A stretch of 64,000 nucleotides of DNA from Pyramidobacter sp. C12-8. GTDB taxonomy: Bacteria; Synergistota; Synergistia; Synergistales; Dethiosulfovibrionaceae. The translations under genes were made by a program, and so were the position numbers. The notes below the pieces were generated by a model. That model did no database searches. It saw only the letters and a program-made list of their open reading frames with translations, and was not told the origin of the DNA. Where the stretch lies: contig NZ_MUHX01000012.1 of assembly GCF_002007215.1 (NCBI RefSeq), forward strand, positions 1 through 64,000, in the 5' to 3' direction. Below, piece by piece: positions 42,621-51,139 of the stretch; the stretch's first letter is position 1; each line of letters starts with the position of its first letter.

Positions 42621-43834
42621 TTTTTGAGTCCTTTCAGGTCGGAGTCGAGAAGTTTCAGCGCCATTGAAGCGAGGTACTGAATTCCATAGGGGAAACAGGC
42701 GGGGTCGGGAAGGAAACGGTCGTTGTGGAGCGCCGGCATGTCTTCGGGCTTGACGCCGTCAGGGCGGCAGCCGAGCCAGGCGAAAGCGGCCGGAACTTTC
42801 AGCGTATAAAACGAAAAATCCTCGCCCGTCGGCGGCACGGGAAGATCGGGCAGCACGCCCTTTTCTCCCAGCACGTCGCGGATCACTTCCCGGCCGATGC
42901 TCACGAGCCGTTCGTGGTTCATCGTCGCCGGGAATCCCCTCTGATAATCGATCTCGGCCGTGCAGCCGTACGCGGCGGCCGTGTTGGAGATCGCCCGCTC
43001 GATCCACTGCGGCAGCTTTTTGTGATCCGCCTCGTCGAAGCTGCGCACCGTGCCGTCGAGGTCGACGCGGTCGGGGACGATATTGTAGCGGTCGCCGCCT
43101 TTGATGGTGCCGATGGTGATGACCGCGGTATTGCGGGGACACAGGTTTCGTGAAATAATAGGCTGAAGCGCCATGACGACGGCCGAGGCCGCCACGATGG
43201 CGTCAACGCCCAGGTCGGGCATCGACCCGTGACTGGCGACGCCATGGATCGTGGCGCGAAGATGATCGGAAGAGGCGGACACCGCGCCGGCCTGCAAGCC
43301 GATCGTCCCCGTCGCCAGCGTCGGCCAGACGTGAAGGCCGATGATCGCGTCGACATCGGGATTTTCAAGAACGCCGTCGCGGATCATCCCCGGCGCGCCG
43401 CCTGTCGGCGTCATCTCCTCCGAGGGCTGGAAGACGAACTTCAGCGAACCGGCGATCTGCGATTTCATCTCGCAGAGCACGTGGACGGTCCCCAACAGGA
43501 TCGCCGTGTGGGCGTCGTGTCCGCAGGCGTGCATCACGCCGGGAGTTTGCGAGGCGAAGGGACAGTTCGTATTCTCTTGGATGCTCAGCGCGTCCATGTC
43601 GGCGCGGAGCGCGATGCACGGCCCCGGCCGTGCGCCCTTTAAAAGCGCGACGACGCCGTGACCGCCGACGTTCGGACGAATTTCGTCCAGCGGCAGGCTC
43701 TTCAAAATGTCGTACACGAAAGCCGCGGTTTTCTCTTCGTGGTAACTGAGCTCCGGATGAGCGTGGAGATGGCGGTAAAACGTCATGCAGCTTTCGCGGT
43801 ATTTCTTTTCGAGTTCTCTGACGAGCTGGTTCAC
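42617..43834 (-). CDS. M20-family amidohydrolase, hippurate-hydrolase type
   Basis: A 405-residue M20D enzyme for removing acyl groups from amino acids. Motifs are HLHAHPELSYHEEKTAAFV, ALRADMDALSI, HACGHDAHTAILLG and FQPSEEMTPTGG, with GEDFSFY and LHNDRFL near the end. The real start is GTG at 43834, nine bases after GGGAGG; the open frame extends about 340 bases further upstream but that part is non-coding. It is coupled to the AbgA-like gene downstream and is divergent from tmk. Together with the gene at 30772 this makes three M20 enzymes in 13 kb. Confidence 0.92.
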   Translation of the reverse strand: MNQLVRELEKKYRESCMTFYRHLHAHPELSYHEEKTAAFVYDILKSLPLDEIRPNVGGHGVVALLKGARPGPCIALRADMDALSIQENTNCPFASQTPGVMHACGHDAHTAILLGTVHVLCEMKSQIAGSLKFVFQPSEEMTPTGGAPGMIRDGVLENPDVDAIIGLHVWPTLATGTIGLQAGAVSASSDHLRATIHGVASHGSMPDLGVDAIVAASAVVMALQPIISRNLCPRNTAVITIGTIKGGDRYNIVPDRVDLDGTVRSFDEADHKKLPQWIERAISNTAAAYGCTAEIDYQRGFPATMNHERLVSIGREVIRDVLGEKGVLPDLPVPPTGEDFSFYTLKVPAAFAWLGCRPDGVKPEDMPALHNDRFLPDPACFPYGIQYLASMALKLLDSDLKGLKK

Positions 43835-43946
43835 CGTGGATCGCCTCCCAATGGATTGATTCGTGTAAAATATTCGCAGCTTATAGTATAACTTTAGAAG
43901 CGCACGTATTCCAGTAAAAATTTCATTCTGGTGGAGTGAGGCATAA

Positions 43947-44552
43947 ATGTTTATCACGATAGAAGGGATCGACGGCTCCGGCAAGTCGACACAGGCCAGG
44001 CGCCTCGCGGTGCGTTTGAGGCGCGAGGGCAAAAAAGTGACGGAGACGCATGAACCGGGAGACTGGCCCCACGGGGATATTCTGCGCGCTCTTCTGCTGA
44101 ACGGGCGGCTCCGGCACCCGATGACCGAGATCATGCTTTTTGTGGCCGACCGGTGCGAACACGTCGCGCAGGTCATTCAACCCGCTCTGGATCAAGGGAA
44201 ATGGGTCGTCTGTGACCGCTATAACGACTCCACCCGGGCCTATCAGTGCTGGGGGCGCGGACTGAAAGAAGACATTCTGGAGAGCCTGATAAAGTGGTGC
44301 GGGATTCCTGAGCCCGACCTGACGGTCTGGCTTGATCTCCCGGTGGAAGAAGCGAGGAAGAGGATGGCCGGCCGCGGCGGAAGCGATAGGATCGAAGGCG
44401 AAGACTTGAAATTCCATCAGACCGTCGCCTGCGGATTCAAGGAATTGGCCGAAAGGAACGGCTCGAGATTTTTCAGAGTCGACGCCCGGGCGGACGAGGA
44501 CGAGATTGAGGAGACGATTTTCTCCGAATTGAAAAGGCGTTGCGTCAGATGA
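43947..44552 (+). CDS. tmk: Thymidylate kinase
   Basis: A 201-residue kinase that makes dTDP from dTMP for DNA synthesis. The P-loop is EGIDGSGKSTQARRLA at residues 5-20, the DR motif is VVCDRYNDSTRAYQ near residue 90, and the lid carries RGGSDRIEGED. Length is normal. GAGG lies a few bases before the ATG. Its TGA overlaps the next ATG (ATGA), and the order tmk-holB-ricT is the same as in Firmicutes, which supports all three assignments. Confidence 0.96.
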   Translation: MFITIEGIDGSGKSTQARRLAVRLRREGKKVTETHEPGDWPHGDILRALLLNGRLRHPMTEIMLFVADRCEHVAQVIQPALDQGKWVVCDRYNDSTRAYQCWGRGLKEDILESLIKWCGIPEPDLTVWLDLPVEEARKRMAGRGGSDRIEGEDLKFHQTVACGFKELAERNGSRFFRVDARADEDEIEETIFSELKRRCVR

Positions 44553-45364
44553 GTCAGAGCGAAATCTTTTGGCAGAACGACGTTCATTGGCGTGATTTGC
44601 TGAAATTTATCGCTCGGGGATCGATCCCCGGTTCGATCGGCATTGAGATCCGTCTGCCCTGGCAGCGGGAGGTCATGCTTTCGCTGGCTCGCCGCATCCT
44701 GTGCGAATCGGGTTCCGCCTGCGGCCAGTGCCCATCGTGCCGGGCCTGGGTTGACATGGAACATCCCGACCTGTTGGTGGCCGGAGAACCAGATGTGCCC
44801 GCGCCCGTCGACGAATGCCGCGCGAAAAGCGCCGACCTGTCGCTTTCGCCTGTCGTCGCGCCGGTGCGGCTTCTGGTGTTTTACGCTCCCGAAAAGATGA
44901 GCCCGGGAGCCGTGAACAGTCTGCTCAAGATTACCGAAGAACCGCCGTCCAAGGGACATCTTCTGTATATGATGGATCGCGGCACCATCCTTTCTACTTT
45001 GCGAAGTCGTCTGTGGATGTTATCATTCTCCGTGGAAGAAAAAATCGCACCTCTGACGCCTCCGGCTTCCCAGTCCGAATGGCTGCGCTGGCTGAAAGAA
45101 AACGAGAAAAACGACGGACAGAAATGGTACGCCATGGCGCATGGCTATGCGTCGTGGCTCTGCAAAAACGGAGAGTTGACGCGTGCCGGGGCGTTGCGTC
45201 AGCTTGCCGAGACGGCGCTCGCCACCCACTTGTCCGCAGCGATGTGGACAGACCTTTTGTTTCTTCTTTTGAGAGAGGAGTATCCCTTTGAGCATGTATT
45301 TGACGATTTTCGGCAAACCGCGTTACCTGGGGCTGATCGTTGCCGAAAACAGCATTCGTTTTGA
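44549..45364 (+). CDS. holB: DNA polymerase III delta'-like subunit
   Basis: A 271-residue clamp-loader-related protein. The zinc-type motif CESGSACGQCPSC near residue 50, SLLKITEEPPSKGHLLYM near 130, and position between tmk and ricT identify it as delta'. The usual N-terminal P-loop region is degenerate (no GxxGxGK), as in other delta' subunits, so it does not bind ATP itself. The C-terminal part is shorter and more diverged than in E. coli. Its end overlaps the ricT start by 77 bases. The role is to help load the beta clamp on DNA. Confidence 0.8.
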   Translation: MSQSEIFWQNDVHWRDLLKFIARGSIPGSIGIEIRLPWQREVMLSLARRILCESGSACGQCPSCRAWVDMEHPDLLVAGEPDVPAPVDECRAKSADLSLSPVVAPVRLLVFYAPEKMSPGAVNSLLKITEEPPSKGHLLYMMDRGTILSTLRSRLWMLSFSVEEKIAPLTPPASQSEWLRWLKENEKNDGQKWYAMAHGYASWLCKNGELTRAGALRQLAETALATHLSAAMWTDLLFLLLREEYPFEHVFDDFRQTALPGADRCRKQHSF

Positions 45365-46754
45365 AAAAGGCGAGCAGCTGCTCGTAGAAAGTTCTCGGGG
45401 GACGGAGATCGCCGTCGTCGCCGGGGAGATCACGGAACGCCAGGAAGCCCTTTACCGGGCCATAGACAATCGTCAGGAGGGACAGTCGGGCAGCGATTCC
45501 GGGCTCCAGAACGTGACCTTCCTGCATAGGGCCGAGACGGAAGATCTGGAGAAAGAAAAGAACAACCGCGACGAAGAAGAGCGCGTCCTTGTCTCCGCCA
45601 GACAGGTATTGAGCCGTCATGATCTTGACATGAAACTGGTCGACGTGGAATACATGAACGACCGCAAAAAACTGTTCCTGTATTTCACTTCCGAGCAGCG
45701 CGTCGATTTTCGCGCTTACGTTCGGGATCTGGCCCGCGAATTCCGTACGCGCATCGAGCTGCGGCAGATCGGCGTCAGAGACGAATCCAAGGTCGTCAAG
45801 GGCATCGGTGCCTGCGGCCGTGTCTGCTGCTGCAGCTACTGGCTTCATCGTTTTATGCCGATCGGCATCAAAATGGTCAAGGAGCAGAATCTGGCTCTCA
45901 ATCCGACCAAGATCTCCGGGCTGTGCGGACGGCTTATGTGCTGCATGAGCTTTGAACAGAACACGTATCATGAATTGTGGAAGAGTCTGCCGTCTCACGG
46001 AGCCAAGATCAGGACGGAACAGGGAACGTGGATCTTGACGGGCGTCGATCTGGCGACGCGGACCTGCAGCATTCATGGTCCTGAAGGAAACGTCAGCATC
46101 CCCGTGACGATGTATCAACAGTTCAAGGAAACGCTGCTCGCCGGCAAACCGTGGAGCAACGAAGAGCACGGCCTTGACGAGAGAGGGCAAGCGCTGATGG
46201 CGTTTGAGGGAGGCGCTCCGATCGTCGGTGAGGAGCGCGGCTGTTCGGGATGTGAGAGTTGTCCTCAGTACAGCGGAACAAAAAAAATATCAGACGATCG
46301 CGACGAAACGCGGGTGACGGTTGTAAACGTTTCCGACGTAACGGCGGGCAATGGGAAAGGCACTGCGGAATATACAGAAGAAGGGCGCCGCCGGCATCGC
46401 AGGAAGAACACCCGCGTTTTTGCGACAGAGGGCAAGACAGATCCCAGGAGCAAAGAGGAGCCAGTTTGGGAGCAGAAGAAAGCGGGACAGAAAAATATTC
46501 TCCGAGGGGGCAAGGCAAAACCTCCCTCAAGATCGTCCGGTTCTAAAGATCAGAAGCGCAGAGATGAGCGGAGAACTGACGGACAGCAGCCCCAGACCGC
46601 GGGAAGCATGGGGGGCGGAGTGCCGGCAGAGGCGCGCCGCTCAGGAGCGTGGGCGCGCCGTTCCTCGACTCACGGGGCCCATCGCCCGGGCAACAGGAAA
46701 AGATCTGTCTCCGAGCCACCTTCGCGGGCAGATTCTGAGGAGGAAAAAAGCTAG
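45288..46754 (+). CDS. ricT: PSP1-domain protein RicT (YaaT)
   Basis: A 488-residue cytoplasmic protein. Residues 1-300 form the PSP1 domain, with the cysteines GACGRVCCCSYW and GLCGRLMCCMSFE that hold Fe-S clusters in the B. subtilis RicAFT complex. Residues about 330-488 are an additional basic, disordered tail with a further CSGCESC motif near 322. In Bacillus RicT helps RNase Y cleave transcripts and affects sporulation and competence phosphorelay; ricA and ricF are not adjacent here. The likely start is TTG at 45288, seven bases after GGAG, with a possible ATG six bases downstream. It overlaps holB by 77 bases. Confidence 0.9.
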   Translation: MSMYLTIFGKPRYLGLIVAENSIRFEKGEQLLVESSRGTEIAVVAGEITERQEALYRAIDNRQEGQSGSDSGLQNVTFLHRAETEDLEKEKNNRDEEERVLVSARQVLSRHDLDMKLVDVEYMNDRKKLFLYFTSEQRVDFRAYVRDLAREFRTRIELRQIGVRDESKVVKGIGACGRVCCCSYWLHRFMPIGIKMVKEQNLALNPTKISGLCGRLMCCMSFEQNTYHELWKSLPSHGAKIRTEQGTWILTGVDLATRTCSIHGPEGNVSIPVTMYQQFKETLLAGKPWSNEEHGLDERGQALMAFEGGAPIVGEERGCSGCESCPQYSGTKKISDDRDETRVTVVNVSDVTAGNGKGTAEYTEEGRRRHRRKNTRVFATEGKTDPRSKEEPVWEQKKAGQKNILRGGKAKPPSRSSGSKDQKRRDERRTDGQQPQTAGSMGGGVPAEARRSGAWARRSSTHGAHRPGNRKRSVSEPPSRADSEEEKS

Positions 46755-46757
46755 CCC

Positions 46758-47687
46758 ATGTCCTTTTTCGGCAAGTTGAAAGAGAAACTCGGCGGCGTTC
46801 GCTGTCGCTGGAGCGCCAACATCATGCGGCTCTTCGGCGGCGCGATCGACGAAGACTTTTGGATGGATCTCGAAGATGTGCTGATCGCGGGTGATGTGGG
46901 GCTGGAGACGACGGAAACGCTCCTTGACGAAATGCGAGCGTATCATGCACGATGCCGCTGTGAGGGAAGAGAGCTGCTCCGACATTTCAAAAGCGAACTG
47001 ATAAAACGCCTCGACGGGATCCCGCGCATGGGCGCGCCGCTGCAAAGCGGCGAAAACGGCCTCTCGGTGATCTTGATGGTCGGGGTGAACGGCAGCGGAA
47101 AAACGACCACGACGGGAAAATTGGCGTGGCTTTATAAAGAATCGGGCAAGAAAGTCATTGTCGCCGCCGCGGACACCTTTCGGGCCGCAGCGATAGAGCA
47201 GCTGCAGGTCTGGGGCGAAAAAAGCGGGATCCGCGTGATCGCGCAGAAGCAGGGCAGCGATTCGGCCGCGGTCGTGTTCGACGCGATCACGGCGGCGCGG
47301 TCGTCCAAGGCAGATGTTTTGATCGTGGATACCGCGGGAAGACTCCAGTCCAAGCACAACCTCATGGAAGAACTGGGAAAAATCTATCGGGTGATCGAAC
47401 GTGAAGTCGGAAAAGAGCACGTGGAAAGCATTCTTGTGCTCGACTCGGTCATCGGCCAGAACGCTTTCCGGCAGGCGGAAGTCTTCAACGAGGCCGCACG
47501 GCTGACCGGCGTCGTCCTCGCCAAGTACGACAACACGGCCAAAGGCGGGATCGTCCTCTCGATCGCCGACAAACTGCGTTTGCCCATTCGTTACATCGGT
47601 CTTGGCGAAGCGCCGGAAGACCTGAAACTCTTCGACGCTGAAGAATTTGTGGAAGCCCTTTTCGGAGAAGCGACTCCGGAAAATTAA
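46758..47687 (+). CDS. ftsY: Signal recognition particle receptor FtsY
   Basis: A 309-residue SRP GTPase that docks nascent-chain complexes at the membrane. It has the short N-terminus typical of Gram-positive-type FtsY and no acidic A domain. The N domain is followed by VGVNGSGKTTTTGKLA (G1) near residue 110, ADTFRAAAIEQL, and DTAGRLQSKHNLMEEL (G3). The G4 region reads AKYDNTAKGG in place of the usual TKLDGTAKGG, and the DxTTGQNA motif reads LDSVIGQNA, so two otherwise constant segments deviate. It starts four bases after the ricT stop. Confidence 0.93.
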   Translation: MSFFGKLKEKLGGVRCRWSANIMRLFGGAIDEDFWMDLEDVLIAGDVGLETTETLLDEMRAYHARCRCEGRELLRHFKSELIKRLDGIPRMGAPLQSGENGLSVILMVGVNGSGKTTTTGKLAWLYKESGKKVIVAAADTFRAAAIEQLQVWGEKSGIRVIAQKQGSDSAAVVFDAITAARSSKADVLIVDTAGRLQSKHNLMEELGKIYRVIEREVGKEHVESILVLDSVIGQNAFRQAEVFNEAARLTGVVLAKYDNTAKGGIVLSIADKLRLPIRYIGLGEAPEDLKLFDAEEFVEALFGEATPEN

Positions 47688-47708
47688 CTCATTGGAGGCT
47701 CGTATAGC

Positions 47709-49001
47709 ATGATCCCACGGTATGAGACGAAAGAAATGAAAGAGATCTGGTCTCTCGAGAATCAGTATCGCAGCTGGGAAGTCGTCGAACTGGCCGTTTG
47801 CCACGCCTGGGCGAAAGACGGCGTCATCCCGGCCGAAGCGATGAAGAAAATCGACGAGCGCAGCGGTTTCGACGCCGACGAGATCCTGAAGATCGAGGCC
47901 GAAGTTCAGCACGACATGATCGCCTTTGACACGAACATGGCCGACCATGTGGGGCCGGAAGGCCGTTACATCCATCTCGGCCTGACCAGCAGCGACGTGG
48001 AGGACACGGCGAGCGCCCTTCGCCTGCGGCAGTCGCTGGACGTCGTGATGCGCGAGCTCGACGTTTTCATGAAGGACGTGCTCGAACAGGCGGAAAAGTA
48101 TAAATACACGCCTTCCGTCGGGCGCAGCCACGGCGTTCACGCCGAGCCGATCACGTTCGGCCTGAAGATACTGAACTGGTATTCGGAACTGCTGCGGGAC
48201 CGCAAACGTCTGGAAAGTGCCAAAGAGGAAATCTCCTGCGGAAAGATTTCCGGCGCCGTCGGCACCTACGCCCATTGCCCGCCTCATATCGAAGCTGCCG
48301 TCTGCGCCGAACTGGGGCTGAAACCGGATCTCGTTTCGACGCAGATCATTCAGAGAGACCGGCACGCCGTCGTCATGTTCGCTCTGGCCAGCCTCGGCGC
48401 CGCGATGGAACGGATCGCCACCGAGATCCGCCACCTGCAGCGCACGGAAGTGCGCGAGGCGCTCGAGCCGTTCGGCAAGAAACAAAAAGGTTCGTCGGCG
48501 ATGCCTCACAAGCGCAATCCCATCCAGTGCGAGAAAATCTGCGGTATGGCGCGCATGCTGCGCTCCTTCACGATCGTGGCGCAGGAAAACGTTGCCCTCT
48601 GGCACGAACGCGACATCAGCCACTCCAGCACCGAACGGCTCATCTGGCCCGACGCTTTTCATCTGGCCCACTACATGCTGAAAACGCTTGGGCGCGTCGT
48701 CCGCGGTCTTGACGTTTCGCCGCAGCGCCTGCAGGAGAACCTCGAGCTGACCGGCGGGCTGGTGTACAGTCAAAGAGTTCTTCTTCAGCTGGTGGAAAAG
48801 TACCGCATGCGCCGCGAAGACGCGTATCTGGCCGTGCAGCGCAACGCCATGAAGACATGGAACGGCGAAGGTCATTTCCTCGACCTGCTGGCTGGCGACG
48901 AACTGATCAAGGGGAAAATCGACCGAACGGAATTGGCGCAGCTTTTTACGAACGATTATTACTTCCGTTTTGTCGACGAGATTTTTGCTCGTTTTGAGTA
49001 G
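47709..49001 (+). CDS. purB: Adenylosuccinate lyase
   Basis: A 430-residue enzyme that acts twice in purine synthesis: it releases fumarate from SAICAR and from adenylosuccinate. The family signature KGSSAMPHKRNPIQCE near residue 260 carries the catalytic serine, LTSSDVEDTA near 95 and RSHGVHAEP near 140 are also in place. Length is normal. GGAGG precedes the ATG by eight or nine bases. It is 21 bases from ftsY and 33 from glpX, in one plus-strand cluster. Confidence 0.97.
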   Translation: MIPRYETKEMKEIWSLENQYRSWEVVELAVCHAWAKDGVIPAEAMKKIDERSGFDADEILKIEAEVQHDMIAFDTNMADHVGPEGRYIHLGLTSSDVEDTASALRLRQSLDVVMRELDVFMKDVLEQAEKYKYTPSVGRSHGVHAEPITFGLKILNWYSELLRDRKRLESAKEEISCGKISGAVGTYAHCPPHIEAAVCAELGLKPDLVSTQIIQRDRHAVVMFALASLGAAMERIATEIRHLQRTEVREALEPFGKKQKGSSAMPHKRNPIQCEKICGMARMLRSFTIVAQENVALWHERDISHSSTERLIWPDAFHLAHYMLKTLGRVVRGLDVSPQRLQENLELTGGLVYSQRVLLQLVEKYRMRREDAYLAVQRNAMKTWNGEGHFLDLLAGDELIKGKIDRTELAQLFTNDYYFRFVDEIFARFE

Positions 49002-49034
49002 ATCCAACGATATCCTTTGAGGGAGGGGTCCGTA

Positions 49035-50042
49035 GTGAAAAGTCTGTTTGGCACCACGCGTCTGCCCGATCGAAATTTAGCGCTTGAGTTTTGCCGCGGC
49101 ACGGAGGCCGCCGCCATGTCGGCCGGGCGCCTGATGGGACGCGGCGACAAAAACGCCGCCGACGGCGCCGCCGTCAACGCGATGCGTTACATGCTCAACA
49201 CCGTGGACATGGACGGCATCGTGGTGATCGGAGAAGGAGAAAAAGACGAAGCGCCGATGCTGTTCAACGGCGAACACCTTGGCACCGGCAAGAACGCCGA
49301 AGTGGACATCGCGGTGGATCCCATCGACGGAACGCGTTTGACGGCCCTCGGCATCAGCGGCGCGATCAGCGTCGTCGCCGGCGCGCCGCGCGGCACGATG
49401 TTCAATCCTAAGACGGTTTTTTACATGAACAAACTGGTCGTTGGCCCTGAAGCGAAAGACGTCATCGACATCGAAGCTCCGGTGGCGGAAAATATCCGCC
49501 GCGTCGCGGAAGCCCGCAAAAAGGCCACGGGCGATATCACGGTGGTCGTGCTGGACCGTCCCCGCCATGAAAAACTCATTGGAGAGATCCGCGCGGCCGG
49601 CGCCCGCATCAAGCTCATCACCGACGGCGATATCGCCGGCGCGCTGCTGACCTGTAAATTGGAGCGCGGCGCCGACATGCTCATGGGTATCGGCGGCACC
49701 CCCGAGGCCGTCATCACGGCCTGCGCCATCAAGGCCATGGGCGGCAACATGCAGGGCAAACTTTGGGCGCGCAGCGACGAAGAGCGTCAGAAGGCGCTCG
49801 ATGCCGGAATGGACTTCAATAAAGTACTGACGATCGACGACCTGGTTCGCAGCGACGACGTGTTCTTTGCCGCCACCGGCATCACGGACGGCGACTTTTT
49901 GAAGGGCGTCCGTTACGAGGGCGAACGGATCTACACGAGTTCCCTCGTGATGCGCGCCAAAAGCGGAACGGTCCGTTACATCGATGCGGTGCACAGTCTC
50001 TATAAGCTTGATAAAATTGCCGGAATTGATTACAAAGCATGA
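49035..50042 (+). CDS. glpX: Fructose-1,6-bisphosphatase, class II (GlpX)
   Basis: A 335-residue Mn2+-dependent phosphatase that makes fructose 6-phosphate in gluconeogenesis, fitting an organism that grows on amino acids. The metal/phosphate motifs are [13 protein letters not shown] near residue 70 and [13 protein letters not shown] near 95, with [16 protein letters not shown] near 220. Translation starts with GTG at 49035, six bases after GGGAGGGG; the in-frame TTG 18 bases upstream lies inside that site. A long stem-loop without T-run follows. Confidence 0.95.
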   Translation: MKSLFGTTRLPDRNLALEFCRGTEAAAMSAGRLMGRGDKNAADGAAVNAMRYMLNTVDMDGIVVIGEGEKDEAPMLFNGEHLGTGKNAEVDIAVDPIDGTRLTALGISGAISVVAGAPRGTMFNPKTVFYMNKLVVGPEAKDVIDIEAPVAENIRRVAEARKKATGDITVVVLDRPRHEKLIGEIRAAGARIKLITDGDIAGALLTCKLERGADMLMGIGGTPEAVITACAIKAMGGNMQGKLWARSDEERQKALDAGMDFNKVLTIDDLVRSDDVFFAATGITDGDFLKGVRYEGERIYTSSLVMRAKSGTVRYIDAVHSLYKLDKIAGIDYKA

Positions 50043-50061
50043 TCGTTTTTCTTGAAATAGC

Positions 50062-50110
50062 GGACACGGATAAGGTCTTCTCCTTGATGGGGAAGACCTT
50101 ATCCGTGTCC
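50062..50110. repeat. Long inverted repeat after glpX, no T-run
   Basis: Perfect 19-base arms (50062-50080 and 50092-50110) surround an 11-base loop, 20 bases after the glpX stop. No T-run follows on either strand, so it is not a standard terminator; it may stabilise the 3' end or act with Rho. Confidence 0.8.
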
Positions 50111-50320
50111 GGCGTGTCTTCGGGGCTTAAAAGCTTAACTTAAAAAGAGGAACGAACCTTCGCCTTTTTCGCGGGAACGAGTATGAAAAATTTGTTCTTC
50201 ATGCGTCGTGGTATAATCATGGAAATTGTTCTTAAAAAGGGACTGAAATTGATTCTGTGTGTTCTCTGGCGGCGGAGTGTGCTCCGGCGCCTTGAAGTCT
50301 TGCTGAAGAGAGTGGTGTGA
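50111..50320. other. Leader region of the nif3-scpAB cluster
   Basis: An extended -10 element (TGGTATAAT, hexamer 50212-50217) points to a promoter here, about 105 bases before nif3. A 45-codon open frame (50183-50320) begins MKNLFFMRRG and stops one base... directly before the nif3 ATG (TGA then ATG), but it has no SD, and the -10 element lies inside it, so it is not called as a gene. Confidence 0.5.
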
Positions 50321-51139
50321 ATGAGCGCGTTGAAAGTGCGGGAACTGATCCCGCTGATCGATGATCTCGCTCCTTTCGAACTTGCGGAAAGCTGGGATCG
50401 TTGCGGCCTGCGACTCGGCAGATACGACGCGCTTGTCGCCAGGATCGCCGTGGCGCTGGATCCTTCCGCAGAGGCCGTTAGAGAGGCGGCGCGGCGTGGC
50501 TGCGAGCTTTTAATCACTCATCATCCGCTGCTGTTCGCGCCGCAGGAAGATATGATCTGCGATCGCTGCGACCCGAAGACCGTCGAGGCGGCGTTTCAAA
50601 GCGGCGTCTGTCTCATCGCCTGCCATACGAATTTCGACAGCGCCCGCGGCGGCGTGAACGAGAAACTGGCGCAGCTGGCCGGACTTGGAGACGCAAGGCC
50701 GCTCGAGCCTCCGGCGACGGAGCGCGGTTTTGGCATGGGAGCGGTCGGTTCCGTCCGCTCCGCCCCGGCCGGGGAGATTGCCTGCGAAATTGCGCGGAAA
50801 TGGGATCTCTCCGGCTATCGCCTCTATGACGGCGGCTCGGCGGTGGATCGCGTCGCTTTGTGCGGCGGCTCGGGCGGCGAGCTTTGGAAGAATCTGGGGC
50901 GGACCGGTTCCGTGCTTTATGCGACGGCCGACCTTCGTTATCATGAGTGCCTGGAAGCCGTCGACGCCGGTCTGAGCGTGATGCTTTGCGACCATGGCGA
51001 GATGGAGAATCCGCCGCTGTCGTATTTTTCGAAAGCTTTGGCGCAGAAGACGGGCCTGCCGGTTTATTTCCTCGATCTGATCGGGGGCAAGCGCCGCCGG
51101 GAACGCTGGTGCAGCGTCGAACGCCATGTTTCAGCTTGA
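50321..51139 (+). CDS. Nif3-like dinuclear metal-centre protein
   Basis: A 272-residue member of the Nif3/YqfO family, toroid-forming proteins with a dinuclear metal site and a debated function (often annotated as GTP cyclohydrolase I type 2 homologue). Metal-binding sequences are ITHHPLLF near residue 66, HTNFDSARGGVNEKLA near 100 and the C-terminal CDHGEMENPPLSYF. SD is weak (GAGAGTGG). The gene overlaps scpA by 14 bases; nif3-scpA-scpB adjacency puts it in the segregation cluster, though a functional link is not known. Confidence 0.9.
   Translation: MSALKVRELIPLIDDLAPFELAESWDRCGLRLGRYDALVARIAVALDPSAEAVREAARRGCELLITHHPLLFAPQEDMICDRCDPKTVEAAFQSGVCLIACHTNFDSARGGVNEKLAQLAGLGDARPLEPPATERGFGMGAVGSVRSAPAGEIACEIARKWDLSGYRLYDGGSAVDRVALCGGSGGELWKNLGRTGSVLYATADLRYHECLEAVDAGLSVMLCDHGEMENPPLSYFSKALAQKTGLPVYFLDLIGGKRRRERWCSVERHVSA

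Noticed and set aside
41334-43834. The two overlapping M20 genes as an AbgA-AbgB pair
   Set aside because: One is AbgA-like, but the other resembles hippurate hydrolases more than AbgB, and no AbgT carrier is adjacent. The pairing is left open.
43840-44176. N-terminal extension of the M20 gene to 44176
   Set aside because: The open frame continues, but this part overlaps tmk in antisense and has no family sequence; a GTG at 43834 with GGAGG gives the normal M20 start.
50183-50320. A 45-codon open frame ending directly before nif3
   Set aside because: It lacks an SD, and a good extended -10 element lies within it, so transcripts would start after its ATG. It remains possible as a leader peptide but is not supported.
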